Shown: positions 36,363-47,102 of the stretch, piece by piece
Position numbering within the stretch: position 1 is the stretch's first letter
How the letters are laid out: each line of letters opens with the position of its first letter
Source of the DNA: Myxococcaceae bacterium
GTDB lineage: Bacteria > Myxococcota_A > Polyangia > Polyangiales > Ga0077539
Reading direction: 5' to 3'
Length of the DNA stretch: 64,000 bases
Assembly: GCA_004297725.1 (NCBI GenBank)
Contig: SCUS01000078.1
Span: 107,384 to 171,383, forward strand
Position numbers and translations under genes: made by a program
Notes under the pieces: model-generated
The model's database searches: none
The model's input: only the letters and a program-made list of their open reading frames with translations
What the model was told of the DNA's origin: nothing

Positions 36363-37235
36363 TTACCTTGGGCCTTCGTCGTTTGTGAAGGCATTGCTGG
36401 AGCCCAGCTCGAGCTCGTCGGTGGGGTCGCGACGGGTCTCGACGCTGACCTCGTCGCCCACGGCCACCCACTGCCCGATGCACTCGCGGGCGTGGACGAC
36501 GTTCTGCGCGAAGTACACCTTCGACTCCCGGGCGCGGAAGCCGCTCAGGGTCTTGAGGGGCTCCGGTGCGCGGGCGCCCGTCCAGGGGTCGGTGTTGACG
36601 ATCACGCAGCGGGCGCAGGGCTTCACCACCCGGCACCGGACCATCCCCAGACGAAACACCGACCAGCGGTCCTCGTCGAAGGCCTCGCTGCCGGAGACGA
36701 CCACGTTGGGGCGGAAGCGCTCCATCGGCACCGGCTCGGCGAGCCGGGCGTTGAGCGCGTCGAGGGAAGACTCCGCCGCGAGCAGCAGCGGGAAGCCGTC
36801 GGCGAAGCCCACCCGGTCGCTCTCCCGGGCGTAGGTCGGATCGACCGGACGCGCGCTCTCCGGGGGCATCCAGACGATGTCCCCGTCGAGGCCGAGGGTG
36901 GTCCGTAGCCAGAGCGCCGCGTCGGGGCTGGCGCGGCGAGCCTCGACCGCGTCGTCCCAGACGGTGACCCGACGGGTCGGAGCGGCGTCGCCCGGATCGA
37001 GCGGCAGATGCAGCGCACCGTGGCCGTGCGCGGAGAGCGCGACGTGGTCGCCCCGCACGCTGACCGACACGGTGGCGAGGTCGGGTCGCTCGCGCTGCGA
37101 GACGAAGCGCCCGTCGGGGTCGACGATCATCCAGCGGCGGTCGTGCCGGAAGCCGGTCTCTTCGAGCTCGGCGCGGTCGAGGCGAATGGCCTGACACGAC
37201 TTCACCGGATGGATCCAGAGTGACGATACCTGCAT
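36363..37235 (-). CDS. MOSC-domain protein (YcbX/mARC-like, molybdenum cofactor)
   Basis: The 290 residues match the YcbX/mARC type: an N-terminal beta-barrel (VSSLWIHPVKSCQAIRLDRA, then RHDRRWMIVDPDGRFVSQRE) and a C-terminal MOSC domain beyond about 150. That domain contains RFRPNVVVSGSEAFDEDRW and the conserved cysteine region KPCARCVIVNTDPWTG, where the cysteine should bind the molybdenum. Relatives reduce N-hydroxylated compounds with an electron-donor partner. No ferredoxin-like C-terminus is present. It is divergent from the kinase gene at 37304 and has no obvious functional link to its neighbours. Confidence 0.9.
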   Translation of the reverse strand: MQVSSLWIHPVKSCQAIRLDRAELEETGFRHDRRWMIVDPDGRFVSQRERPDLATVSVSVRGDHVALSAHGHGALHLPLDPGDAAPTRRVTVWDDAVEARRASPDAALWLRTTLGLDGDIVWMPPESARPVDPTYARESDRVGFADGFPLLLAAESSLDALNARLAEPVPMERFRPNVVVSGSEAFDEDRWSVFRLGMVRCRVVKPCARCVIVNTDPWTGARAPEPLKTLSGFRARESKVYFAQNVVHARECIGQWVAVGDEVSVETRRDPTDELELGSSNAFTNDEGPR

Positions 37236-37303
37236 GGCTTGACCGCGGGGACTCTACACAAAGGGGCGGCGGGGGGCGGGAATGCGCTAGAGTCGCCGGT
37301 CTG

Positions 37304-39118
37304 ATGTCGTCGGCACTCGCGAGCCTGGGGCCCGGGGTGGTCTTCGCCCGGGATTTCCGCATCGTGCGTGCGCTGGCGGAGGGCGGGATGGGGGCCGTCT
37401 ACGTGGCCGAGCAGCTGTCCTCGGGCAAGCTGCGAGCGCTGAAGGTGCTCAACCCCGACCTCGTCGCCGACCCCTACAGCCGGGAGCAGTTCACCCTCGA
37501 GGCCCGCATCGGGGGACAGATCGGGAGCGGTCACGTCGTCGAGGTGATCGCCGCCGGGGTCGACGAGGAGACCGAGATCCCCTACCTCGCGATGGAACTC
37601 CTCGAAGGCGAAGACCTCGCCGACCTGCTGCACCGCCGGGGCAGGCTCCCGACGCACGAAGCCCTGGAGATCTTCGAGCAGCTCGGCGACGCCCTGGCGG
37701 CCGCGCACCGCGCCGGGGTGATCCACCGCGACCTGAAGCCCCGCAACATCTTCGTCGCCCGCTCCAAGCTCCGGGGCATGCCCTTCGTGGTGAAGGTGCT
37801 CGACTTCGGCATCTCCAAGGTGATCACCCACAACGCCACCTCGGTGACCGTCACCCGGCAGCTCGGGTCGCCGCTCTTCATGGCCCCCGAGCAGGCGCGC
37901 TCGGGCGCCAAGCTGCGGCGCAGCACCGACGTCTGGCCCATGGGGCTGCTGGCCTACCTGCTCCTCACCGGCCGCCACTACTGGCGCTCGGTGGAGAACG
38001 AGGGGGTCAGCCTCAACGCGCTCCTGATGGAGATCGCGGTGCACCCCATCGACCCGCCCGGGCTGCGCGTCATGGAGCAGGGGCTCGACCCGGGGCTGCT
38101 CCCGGCGGGCTTCGACGAGTGGTTCCTGCGCTGCGTGGAGCGCGACCCGGAGCGCCGCTTCGCCGATGCGGGAGAGGCCTCCGAGGCGCTGCGCTCGGTG
38201 CTGCGCAAGCGGCACGCGTCGATGATGGAGAGCGAGCCCACGGTGGTGCGGGTGCTGCCCGGCATGGCCACGAGCGGCGCCTTTCCCATCGCCCCGTCGG
38301 GGCCGCGGGCGCGTATCGAGACGCCGGTGTCGCAGCCCGTGGCAGCGCCCTGGTCGGCCACCCAGGGCCCCTCGACCGCCGCCGCCATCGGGCCGCCTCC
38401 GAGCGGGAGCTCCACCGCCGTCGTGGCCGGGTCGTCGAAGCGCCGCTGGCCCGTCGTGGCGCTCGGAGGCCTCTCGCTGCTGGTGGTCGCGGCGACGGTG
38501 CTGGCGCTGCGGCGGGGCGATCCTCCGAGCGTCGCGGCGACCGACACCGTGGCGCTGCACTTCGTGGGGCTCCCCGAGGGGGCGAGGCTGCTGGTGGGGG
38601 CGCAGGCCTTTGCCGGCGCCGAGGCGATGGTGCCCCGGAGCCAGGCGCCTTCCACCGTACGCGTCGAGGCGCCGGGCTATCGACCGATGGCCTTCACCCT
38701 GGTGCCCGATCACGAGCAGCGGGTGGTGCTCCCGTCGATGGTCGCCGACCCTTCGGCGGCCGACGCCGCGGCGGAGGCGGTCCCCGGTCAGCCGGCGCCG
38801 GTGGAGGTGGTCGTGGTGCAGCAGACCGTGGACGCGGGCGTGGCGACGGACGAGGGCGCGACGGACGATCCCGAGCCCGCTGCGCCGGCGGCGCACCTGG
38901 TCCGGAGGGCGACCGGGCGGCTCACCGTGGGGGCCGACCCGCCGCGCTGCGAGGTGAGCGTCGACGGGCGCGTGGTCGGGCGGTCGCCGGTGTTCAACCG
39001 GGTGGTCTCCGCGGGGGAGCACCGGGTGCGGTGCCGACGGCCCGACGGGCGGGTGATGCAGCGGGTGGTGAGGGTCCCGGGCGGGCGCGAGACCGAGGTG
39101 ATCTTCCCGGCGGAGTGA
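37304..39118 (+). CDS. Ser/Thr protein kinase with membrane helix and C-terminal PEGA domain
   Basis: The 604 residues contain an intact Hanks kinase domain (about 15-280): the glycine loop EGGMGAVY, the ATP lysine at 47 (RALKVL), HRDLKPRN with Asp143, DFGISK with Asp167, and APEQ. A linker follows. A single membrane helix lies at about 380-402 (WPVVALGGLSLLVVAATVLAL). The extracytoplasmic C-terminus ends in a PEGA domain (about 540-604: GRLTVGADPPRCEVSVDG), likely a ligand-binding module. I chose the ATG at 37304 because it is just before the kinase fold; earlier open-frame starts lack conservation. Typical of Myxococcota signalling kinases. Converges on the deoxynucleoside kinase-like gene with 3 bp between stops. 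Confidence 0.93.
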   Translation: MSSALASLGPGVVFARDFRIVRALAEGGMGAVYVAEQLSSGKLRALKVLNPDLVADPYSREQFTLEARIGGQIGSGHVVEVIAAGVDEETEIPYLAMELLEGEDLADLLHRRGRLPTHEALEIFEQLGDALAAAHRAGVIHRDLKPRNIFVARSKLRGMPFVVKVLDFGISKVITHNATSVTVTRQLGSPLFMAPEQARSGAKLRRSTDVWPMGLLAYLLLTGRHYWRSVENEGVSLNALLMEIAVHPIDPPGLRVMEQGLDPGLLPAGFDEWFLRCVERDPERRFADAGEASEALRSVLRKRHASMMESEPTVVRVLPGMATSGAFPIAPSGPRARIETPVSQPVAAPWSATQGPSTAAAIGPPPSGSSTAVVAGSSKRRWPVVALGGLSLLVVAATVLALRRGDPPSVAATDTVALHFVGLPEGARLLVGAQAFAGAEAMVPRSQAPSTVRVEAPGYRPMAFTLVPDHEQRVVLPSMVADPSAADAAAEAVPGQPAPVEVVVVQQTVDAGVATDEGATDDPEPAAPAAHLVRRATGRLTVGADPPRCEVSVDGRVVGRSPVFNRVVSAGEHRVRCRRPDGRVMQRVVRVPGGRETEVIFPAE

Positions 39119-39121
39119 GCT

Positions 39122-39769
39122 TCAGCCCTCGCGGCCGAAGAGGGCCCGACGGGTCTCGGGTTCGAGCGAGTGCATCACGGCGTCGAGGGCTGCGGCGCGC
39201 GCCACGAGGTCGCTCGGGATGGGCATCTTCGAGGTGTCGATCCAGAGCGTCGGGGCGGGCGGGGTCTCGTGCCAGGTGAGGTATCCCGCGCGCAGCTTGC
39301 GGATGTACGCGGAGGGGATGCCCGACTCCATGGAGCGCGCCCGGTTGCGGATGCGCCGAAGGATGGTGCGCAGGTCGGCGTCGAGGCAGATGAGCCGGTC
39401 GGGCCGGGGCAGCGCGCCGAAGAGGCGGTCGTAGAGCTGCTCGTAGAGGGAGAACTCCAGCGGGTCGACGGTGATGCGAGCGAAGATGAGGTTCTGCTGC
39501 GGGGTGAAGTCCGTCACCACCGAGCGGCCGACGGAGAGCAGCGCCTCGATCTCGCGCACCTGGTCGACCCGCTGCGTGAGAAACGACACCTCCGTCTGGA
39601 AGCCCCAGCGCTTGATGCCGTCGGGCCCGTAGAAGCGCTCGAGGAAGGCGTTGTCGCCGAAGCGCTCGGGGACGAAGAGCGCCCCGGTGCGGCGCGCCAC
39701 CACCTCCGCGAGCGTGCTCTTGCCCACGCCGATGGGACCAACACAGGCGATCCAGGTTCCTCGCTCCAT
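39122..39769 (-). CDS. Deoxynucleoside kinase family protein
   Basis: The 215 residues match the dNK/dCK family (phosphorylates deoxynucleosides with ATP for nucleotide salvage). The markers are the P-loop GPIGVGKSTLA near 11-21, the catalytic-type Glu in PERFGDNAFLERFY, the substrate-region WGFQTEVSFLTQRVDQ, and the lid-like arginine segment RRIRNRARSMESGIP. The sequence alone does not tell the preferred nucleoside. The start could be the ATG at 39787 (adds MSRPVA) or 39769; I chose the latter because family members begin just before the P-loop strand. Converges with the kinase gene at 37304. Confidence 0.85.
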   Translation of the reverse strand: MERGTWIACVGPIGVGKSTLAEVVARRTGALFVPERFGDNAFLERFYGPDGIKRWGFQTEVSFLTQRVDQVREIEALLSVGRSVVTDFTPQQNLIFARITVDPLEFSLYEQLYDRLFGALPRPDRLICLDADLRTILRRIRNRARSMESGIPSAYIRKLRAGYLTWHETPPAPTLWIDTSKMPIPSDLVARAAALDAVMHSLEPETRRALFGREG

Positions 39770-39877
39770 CGCAACGGGGCGCGACATAGCAGAGACGCCG
39801 CGGGGGATGGGAGTTTCCGCCCACGGGCTGCGCAGCGTCGTTGACCCTCTTTGTTTCGCTGGGGTAGCGTCCGCGCG

Positions 39878-40166
39878 GTGCTTCGGTTCGCCGTGATCGT
39901 CGGGTGTCTCTCCTTCGTCGCCACCGCCAGCGGGTGCGGCCCGGTGCTGTACATGGTCAACCTCTCCGGCGCGCAGCACGCCGTCGAGGAGGCCCGCCAG
40001 GCCGGTGGGCCGCAGCGAGCTCCCTACGAGTACCACTTCGCCCTCGAGCACCTGCGCAAGGCCCAGGAGTTCGCCGGCACCGCGGAGTACCAGGACGCCG
40101 TGGACATGGCATCGGTCGCCGAGGACTACGGCAACCGCGCACGAGAGATCGCCCGGGGTCGAGCCA

Positions 40167-40183
<17 letters not shown>
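39878..40183 (+). CDS. Small exported lipoprotein, DUF4398-like
   Basis: About 101 residues from a GTG start chosen because it places a lipobox (TASGC near 16-20) right; a TTG at 39851 would add 9 residues. After the signal comes a helical region (AQHAVEEARQAGGPQRAPYEYHFALEHLRKAQEFAG) characteristic of DUF4398-like proteins. In many proteobacteria these are paired with OmpA-like proteins as envelope anchors. It overlaps the OmpA gene by 17 nt, so they are translated together and may form a complex. Confidence 0.75.
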
Positions 40184-41264
<1,081 letters not shown>

Positions 41265-41399
41265 TCACGACGCCTCGCACCTGCGCCGCGCAGGGTCGTT
41301 GGCGCCGGGGCGAAACCGTGTAGGATGCCGCCGCCCGATCGCCGACGGGGACGCACCCGGTTGTCCGCGGCGCTCCCCTGGAAACCCAACGAGCAAAGT

Positions 41400-43031
41400 A
41401 TGAGCTGGCAACGGACCGCAGTCTTCCTGGCCGCCCTGGCCTTCGTCCCCTCCACCGCGAACGCGCAGCAGGGTCCCCGTGACCGCGCCGCGCGCTCGCT
41501 CATCACCGACGCGGTGGAGGAGTACCAGAACCTCGAGATCGACCGCTCCCTCGAGCGCCTCCAGAACGCCGTGCGCACCTGCGCCAACAACGGCTGTTCG
41601 CCCGCGATGACCGCGCGCGTCCACATGGCGATCGGCATCGTGCAGGTCGGCGGCCAGCAGAACACCTCCGCCGGCGTCGAGTCGATGGTGCGCGCGCTTC
41701 AGCTCGACGCCAACGCCCAGCCCGACGCGATGCTCGTCACGCCGGAGATCAGCGCGGCCTTCCGCCAGGCGCAGGGCCAGGTCGCCGGCGGCGGTCGCAC
41801 CCCTCCGGTCAACACCCCCCCGGTCAACACCCCGCGGCGCCCGAGCTCCGGCGGTGAGCTGCTGCACACGCCCGCCCCGGAGCAGCTCGCCAACACCCCG
41901 CTCCCGGTCTACGTCGAGCCGAGCGCGACCTTCTCCGTCGAGCACGTCTACGTCTATTACAAGGGCAACGGCATGCGCTCCTTCGAGCGCCGGGAGATGA
42001 GCCGCGCGGCCAACGGCTACGGCGCGGAGATCCCCTGCGCCGCCATGATCGCCCCGTCGATGGAGTACTACGTCACCGCCGTCGACGCGAACACCCAGGT
42101 CGTCGCCACCGTCGGCAGCGAGACCTCGCCGGTGCAGGTTTCCATCGTCGCCCGCCGCTCTCACCCGGCGCCCTCCCTCCCCGGCCGCACGCCGCCGGAG
42201 ACCTGCGCGGCCGACACCGAGGAGTGCCCCCCGGGCATGACCGGTCCGCAGTGCCGCACGCGCCCCGCGGCGCGGGGCAACCGCGGCCTCGGCGACCCCT
42301 GCGCCTCCAACGACGAGTGCGGCGAGGGCCTGCACTGCGACGCGGGCGCCTGCGGCGTCGGCGAGGCCGCCAGCACCGAGCCCACGGAGCCTACGGACCC
42401 GCGCGCGCCTCGCGCCTCGCGCTTCTCCTTCGACCTCGGCGCCGGCATCGGCGCGGCCTTCCTCACCGGCCGCCCGTCCTACGCCGAGCAGCGCCTGCTC
42501 GTGAACTCCTCGGGCCAGGTGGTGCGCCGCGACTGCGGTGACGTCGTCTGCTACCAGACCATCGACCCGGGCTTCGCGCCGACCTTCTTCCTCGCCGCCA
42601 ACGTCCGCTACAACTTCACCCCGCGCATCGGCGCGGCGGTCGTGGCGCGCTTCCAGTTCGACTCCGCCCCGTGGACCATCGCCGCCACCTCCGGCGGCTC
42701 GGCGCGCAGCAACCCCTTCGCCAACCTGCTGCTGATGGGGCGCCTCTACTACGCCTTCACGCCCCACGGCTTCGCCACCAGCGGCTTCGTCGCCAGCGCC
42801 TTCGGCGGCGGCGGCGTCGGCCAGATCGAGCCCAAGCCCGCGCTCCCCTCCACCGAGACCCGCGAGGGCGCCCACGTGCTCTCGGGCTACGGCAACGTGC
42901 ACGCCGGGGCGCGCGTCGAGTACGCCGTCCGCAACGGCTTCCACGCCGGCGCCGAGGTCGCGCTCCAGTTCATGTTCCCGACCTTCCTGTTCAACATCGA
43001 CACGACGGTCTTCCTCGGCTTCCACCTGTAG
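41400..43031 (+). CDS. Exported outer-membrane protein, beta-barrel C-terminus, hypothetical
   Basis: The 543 residues start with a signal peptide (about 1-23, ending ANAQQ). A helical, TPR-like region follows (about 28-130; LITDAVEEYQNLEIDRSLER). A Pro/Gly/Thr-rich linker (about 135-165), a beta domain (180-260), a short Cys-rich patch (about 270-325; GDPCASNDECGEGLHCDAGAC) and a C-terminal membrane-barrel-like part (340-543, rich in alternating aromatic strands, ending TTVFLGFHL) complete it. I recognise this only as an architecture found in Myxococcota. The ATG at 41400 gives the signal peptide; an earlier start would prefix non-signal sequence. Alone on its transcript; convergent with the agmatinase-family gene. 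Confidence 0.75.
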   Translation: MSWQRTAVFLAALAFVPSTANAQQGPRDRAARSLITDAVEEYQNLEIDRSLERLQNAVRTCANNGCSPAMTARVHMAIGIVQVGGQQNTSAGVESMVRALQLDANAQPDAMLVTPEISAAFRQAQGQVAGGGRTPPVNTPPVNTPRRPSSGGELLHTPAPEQLANTPLPVYVEPSATFSVEHVYVYYKGNGMRSFERREMSRAANGYGAEIPCAAMIAPSMEYYVTAVDANTQVVATVGSETSPVQVSIVARRSHPAPSLPGRTPPETCAADTEECPPGMTGPQCRTRPAARGNRGLGDPCASNDECGEGLHCDAGACGVGEAASTEPTEPTDPRAPRASRFSFDLGAGIGAAFLTGRPSYAEQRLLVNSSGQVVRRDCGDVVCYQTIDPGFAPTFFLAANVRYNFTPRIGAAVVARFQFDSAPWTIAATSGGSARSNPFANLLLMGRLYYAFTPHGFATSGFVASAFGGGGVGQIEPKPALPSTETREGAHVLSGYGNVHAGARVEYAVRNGFHAGAEVALQFMFPTFLFNIDTTVFLGFHL

Positions 43032-43050
43032 AAGCCGCCGCGGCGCCCGC

Positions 43051-43995
43051 TCACCCCCGGCGGTGCGCCCCGATCGCGGCCAGCATCTCCGCGAGGAGGT
43101 TGGCCGCGAGCAGCGACGTCACCCCGTTGACGTCGAAGTCCGGCGAGACCTCCATCACGTCGCAGCCCACCACCCGCAGCGCCTTCGTGGCGCGCACCAT
43201 CGCCAGCGCCTGCCAGGAGAAGAAGCCTCCCGGCACGGGGGTCCCGGTACCCGGGGCCATCGACGGGTCGACCGCGTCGACGTCGAAGCTCACGTAGTAG
43301 GGCCCCGTCTTCGGCAGCGCCTCGATGCGGGCGATCACCCCGTCGAGGTCGCGGTGCACGTCCTCCGCGCTCAGCACCGTGAAGCCCGCCTTCCTGGCGA
43401 AGGCCAGGTCGTCGCGCGTCGAGAAGGGGCCGCGGATGCCGATCTGCAGCACGTCCGCGGGCCGCAGCAGCCCCTCCTCCGCCATGTTGCGAAAGACGGT
43501 GCCGTGGTGCGGGTCGATGCCCCACGCGGGGGGGTAGGTGTCGCTGTGCGCGTCGAAGTGCACCAGCCCCAGCGGGCCGTGCACCTTCGCGAGCGCGCGG
43601 ATCACCGGCAGCGAGCAGGTGTGGTCGCCCCCGATGACCGCGGGGACGGCGCCCGCCGCGACGATCTCCGCCACGCGGGCCTCGATGCGGGAGAGCGACA
43701 GGGCCATGTCCATCGGGACGCAGGCCACGTCGCCGCCGTCGGCGCAGCGCAGCGACTCGAAGAGGTCGATGTCGGGGTCGGGGTGGAAGCCCCGGGTGAG
43801 CGCGCTCGCGAGGCGCACCCCGCGAGGGCCGAAGCGGGCGCCCGGACGGTACGTGGTGCCGCCGTCGAAGGGGGCGCCGATGATGAGCGCGTCGACGTCC
43901 GCGGGGTCGGCGTGCACCGGCAGCCGAAGGAAGGTCGACACCCCGGCGAAGCGAGGAACCTCCCGCGGCGACACAGGCTTGAACGCGTCGGTCAT
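43051..43995 (-). CDS. Agmatinase/ureohydrolase family enzyme
   Basis: The 314 residues match the ureohydrolase fold, with all manganese ligands visible: GGDHT (His125), DAHSD (Asp148, His150, Asp152), and DVDAVDP (Asp238, Asp240). These enzymes release urea from guanidino compounds. The sequence around TYRPGARFGPRGVR and the presence of an ADGGDV-like segment fit agmatinase or guanidinobutyrase/guanidinopropionase better than arginase. Substrate not resolvable by eye. Cytoplasmic; lies upstream of nothing on its strand and 30 bp downstream of the RNA methyltransferase gene, so may be in its operon. Confidence 0.88.
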   Translation of the reverse strand: MTDAFKPVSPREVPRFAGVSTFLRLPVHADPADVDALIIGAPFDGGTTYRPGARFGPRGVRLASALTRGFHPDPDIDLFESLRCADGGDVACVPMDMALSLSRIEARVAEIVAAGAVPAVIGGDHTCSLPVIRALAKVHGPLGLVHFDAHSDTYPPAWGIDPHHGTVFRNMAEEGLLRPADVLQIGIRGPFSTRDDLAFARKAGFTVLSAEDVHRDLDGVIARIEALPKTGPYYVSFDVDAVDPSMAPGTGTPVPGGFFSWQALAMVRATKALRVVGCDVMEVSPDFDVNGVTSLLAANLLAEMLAAIGAHRRG

Positions 43996-44025
43996 GGGCG
44001 AATCCTCCTTCGGTGGGTTTTAGGT

Positions 44026-45171
44026 CTATGCGATGCGGTAGCGCAGCAGGCGGCACTCGATGTCGCCGTTGTAGAGCTCCACCTCCATCTCCGGCGTGAG
44101 CCCGAGGTTGCGCTGCACCAGCGGGTTGCCCGAGATCAGCAGCACCGTGCTCCCGTGCATGGTGCGCAGCGCCTCGCCCCACTGGCGGAAGAAGCCCGCG
44201 AGCTGCAGCGGCTGCGCGGCGAGCCTCCCCCCGTAAGGGGGATCGGCCACCACCCACGCGGGACCGTCCTCCTCGCGGTAGCTGCGCGCGTCGCGGCGCT
44301 GCACCGTGACCGCGCCCGCGACGCCCGCCGAGGCGAGGTTCTGCGCCGTGGCGTCGACCGCCGCGGGCGAGACGTCCGTCGCGAGGATCTTCACCGGGCA
44401 CTCGGTGAGCACCGCCGCGTTGGCCGCCTCCAGCAGCGACTCCCACGCCGTCGACTGCGCCGCGTCGAAGCCCGGCCAGCGCTCGAAGCCGAAGCGGCGA
44501 CGCAGCCCCGGCGCCACGCGGCAGGCGATCATCGCCGCCTCGATGGCGACGGTGCCGGCGCCGCACACCGGGTCGATGAGGTCGGTCGTCGCGTCCCAGC
44601 CCCCGATGCGCAGCACCGCCGCGGCGAGGTTCTCCTTCATCACCGCGTCGACCGTCGCCACGCGGTAGCCGCGCTTGTGCAGCGCCTCGCCCGCGAGGTC
44701 GAGGTAGACCGTGGCCTCGTCCTTCACGAGGCGCACCACCACCGAGACGTCCGGGTCGCGAGGGTCGACGTCGGGCCGGCTGCCGTGCAGGTCGCGGATC
44801 GAGTCGACGATGGCGTCCTTGGTCTTGAGCGCGATGAACTGCGAGTGCGTGAGCTGCGAGCTGCGGCACGTCGCCGACACCGAGAGGGTGTGCTTCGGGC
44901 TCGAGTGCTCGTCCCAGCCGAGCGCCCGCACGCCGTCGTAGAGCGCCTGCTCTCCCTTGGCCGGGAAGCGCCCTCGCTCCAGCAGCACCCGCATCGCGAT
45001 GCGGCTGTGGAGGCAGGCGCGCATCCCGTCCGCGAGGGCGCCCTCGAAGTGCACCCCCCCGCGGTCGGCGCGCACGTGCCAGAAGCGCATCGAGCGCAGC
45101 TCGTCCCGCAGCGCGGGCTCGGTGCCCTTCGCCGCCGTCGCGAAGAACCGTAGCGGACCCGGACCGCTCAC
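44026..45171 (-). CDS. THUMP-domain RNA methyltransferase (RlmL/Trm14-like)
   Basis: The 381 residues show an N-terminal THUMP-type RNA-binding region (about 5-165: FFATAAKGTEPALRDELRSM and SVSATCRSSQLTHSQFIALK) and a C-terminal Rossmann methyltransferase with VDAVMKENLAAAVLRIGGW, DPVCGAGTVAIEAAMIA (SAM motif) and the catalytic-type VVADPPYGGRL (DPPY). Expected to methylate a guanine N2 in rRNA or tRNA. The GTG start overlaps the M3 peptidase stop by 4 nt, so the two are probably translated in tandem. Cytoplasmic. Confidence 0.88.
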   Translation of the reverse strand: MSGPGPLRFFATAAKGTEPALRDELRSMRFWHVRADRGGVHFEGALADGMRACLHSRIAMRVLLERGRFPAKGEQALYDGVRALGWDEHSSPKHTLSVSATCRSSQLTHSQFIALKTKDAIVDSIRDLHGSRPDVDPRDPDVSVVVRLVKDEATVYLDLAGEALHKRGYRVATVDAVMKENLAAAVLRIGGWDATTDLIDPVCGAGTVAIEAAMIACRVAPGLRRRFGFERWPGFDAAQSTAWESLLEAANAAVLTECPVKILATDVSPAAVDATAQNLASAGVAGAVTVQRRDARSYREEDGPAWVVADPPYGGRLAAQPLQLAGFFRQWGEALRTMHGSTVLLISGNPLVQRNLGLTPEMEVELYNGDIECRLLRYRIA

Positions 45172-47018
45172 GCGCCCCGGCCGATCCAGGCCTCGAAGTC
45201 GTCGGCCATGCGCTCGAACGACCCGCCCTCGGTGGTGCCGATCACCTCGCGGCCGTGCACCACGCGCACGGTCACGTCGAGCTCCACCGGGCCCGTCTGC
45301 GGGGCGATCGTGGGCAGCTTCGCGACGGCCGCGCGCGCCTGCGCCACGGCCTCGTCGACGCTCAGGTTGCAGCTGGCCACGATGGCGTCCGCGGAGAGGG
45401 CGGAGCCGGTGAGCGCGCGCAGCGTGTCGTTGAATGTCTTGGCGTTGCCGGGCGCCCAGTAGTGCTTCGCGAGGTCGGGGCCGACCCTGGGATTGTCGAC
45501 CAGGTGGCCGTCGCGCCCGAGGAAGAAGGCCCGCGTCTGGTGCACCGCCATCTCGGCCATCACGTAGCCGTGGTAGTAGGCGCTCGCCTCGCCCGCGAGC
45601 AGGTGCGGCACCGCCAGCACCGGGCGCGTGCCCGCGGAGAGCCCCTGAAGCTCGACCTCCACCGCGCGGAACATCGCCAGCACCGCCTCGGGCTGCAGCG
45701 CCTCGTCGGACATCTCGTAGAGCCGCCGCTCGGCCATCGGGATCGTCAGCATCGCGCGCACGTCCCACGGCCGCATCGGCTGCGCCTCGGAGATGGCCTC
45801 CTCGAGGAGCGACTGCGGGATGGGGTTGCCCTCGCCGTCGGTGAGGTAGCGGGCGCGCCAGTCGGCGTCGTCCAGCAGCGAGTCCATGAACATCGACTGC
45901 GTCTCGGCGTAGGCCACCGAGGTCGGGGCGAACTCCTGGGCGAAGCACGGCGCGTCGCTCTCGATGTTGCTGAAGTGCGCCGCGTGGCCGCCTTCGTGGA
46001 AGAGCGTCTCGGTCGCGCGCAGCCCGCTGCCCACCGCGCCCCGAACGGCGTTGGCGGTAAAGTTGATGCGCGCCGGGCGCCAGGTGCCCGCGTCGCGGAA
46101 GCCCACCCCGGGGCCGTGCATGAAGCCGTTCTCGTACTTGCCCGGGCGGTCGACCAGGTCGAGCGTGAGCATCGCGCCGCGAAACTTCACCCCGAGCCCC
46201 GCGAAGGAGCGGCCCCAGCGGCGCACCGCGGGGCCGAAGCCGAAGTACGGGTCGAGCGCCGCGGCCAGCTTGCCGGCGCGGAGGAAGAGGAAGTTCCATG
46301 GGTCGAGGGCGCCGTCGCCGTGGCGCTTCGCGAAGGAGGCGAGCTCCGCGCGGGTGCGCTCGGCGGTGCGGGCGGCGAGGTCGTCGAGGGCGCCGAAGAG
46401 CTCGGCCTTGGTCATGCGCTCGACGGTGTGAACCCGCCACGCGTAGTAGTCCGAGTGGCCCAGCATCCGGCCGAGCTGGTTGCGCTTTCGCACCACGTCG
46501 AGGAAGCCGTGCTCCAGCACGAAGGCCTCGATCGAGCGCAGCCCCTCGTAGGCCGCGCGGCGGCGCGCGGGGTCGGGGTCGTTGCGCAGCATCAGCGAGA
46601 GCTTGTTGCTGCCCGCCGCCTCGAAGGCGCCGGTCGCCGGGTCGATGTAGCCCAGCTTCATCCCGCCGCGCACCCGCTGCAGCTCGCCCTCCATGTGCAC
46701 GATCTCCTCGGAGAGCGCGCGCGCCTCCGGGCTCTCGATGCTGTTGGCGGCGAAGAGGGCGATCCACCCGTCGAGCACGTGCTGCTGCTGGGGGGTGCCC
46801 TCGTGGGTCGCCCGCAGGTCGCGCAGCCGGCGCAGGGCCGTCGGGTCCTGGAGGAAGCGGTTCATCCCGATCTCCGCGGCGGACAGCGCCTTCTGCGCGG
46901 CCTCCGGGTCGTCGGCGACGCCCATCTTCGCGGACCAGAACAGGTCTTCCTTGGTGGTGTGGAGCTGGAGGAATTCCTCCTGCAGCGAGCGCAGCGTCGA
47001 GGCCAGTGAGGTGGTCAT
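45168..47018 (-). CDS. M3-family oligopeptidase
   Basis: A zinc peptidase of the M3 thimet/PepF type. The HExxH motif lies at about 341-345 (LFHEGGHAAHF). The third-ligand glutamate is probably in the following FAQEFAPTSVAYAETQSMF region. Residues 1-300 are mostly helical, as in PepF. I chose the ATG at 47018 (616 residues); a GTG at 47042 would add 8. No signal peptide, so cytoplasmic, degrading short peptides. Divergent from the kinase gene at 47103 and coupled to the RNA methyltransferase gene. Confidence 0.9.
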   Translation of the reverse strand: MTTSLASTLRSLQEEFLQLHTTKEDLFWSAKMGVADDPEAAQKALSAAEIGMNRFLQDPTALRRLRDLRATHEGTPQQQHVLDGWIALFAANSIESPEARALSEEIVHMEGELQRVRGGMKLGYIDPATGAFEAAGSNKLSLMLRNDPDPARRRAAYEGLRSIEAFVLEHGFLDVVRKRNQLGRMLGHSDYYAWRVHTVERMTKAELFGALDDLAARTAERTRAELASFAKRHGDGALDPWNFLFLRAGKLAAALDPYFGFGPAVRRWGRSFAGLGVKFRGAMLTLDLVDRPGKYENGFMHGPGVGFRDAGTWRPARINFTANAVRGAVGSGLRATETLFHEGGHAAHFSNIESDAPCFAQEFAPTSVAYAETQSMFMDSLLDDADWRARYLTDGEGNPIPQSLLEEAISEAQPMRPWDVRAMLTIPMAERRLYEMSDEALQPEAVLAMFRAVEVELQGLSAGTRPVLAVPHLLAGEASAYYHGYVMAEMAVHQTRAFFLGRDGHLVDNPRVGPDLAKHYWAPGNAKTFNDTLRALTGSALSADAIVASCNLSVDEAVAQARAAVAKLPTIAPQTGPVELDVTVRVVHGREVIGTTEGGSFERMADDFEAWIGRGA

Positions 47019-47102
47019 TGGGAGGGCAAAACCGTACCACACGGGGACGCTCCCTCACGCGACCCTTGCGCCAACACCGAGGCTCCCCATACGCTCGCGG
47101 TC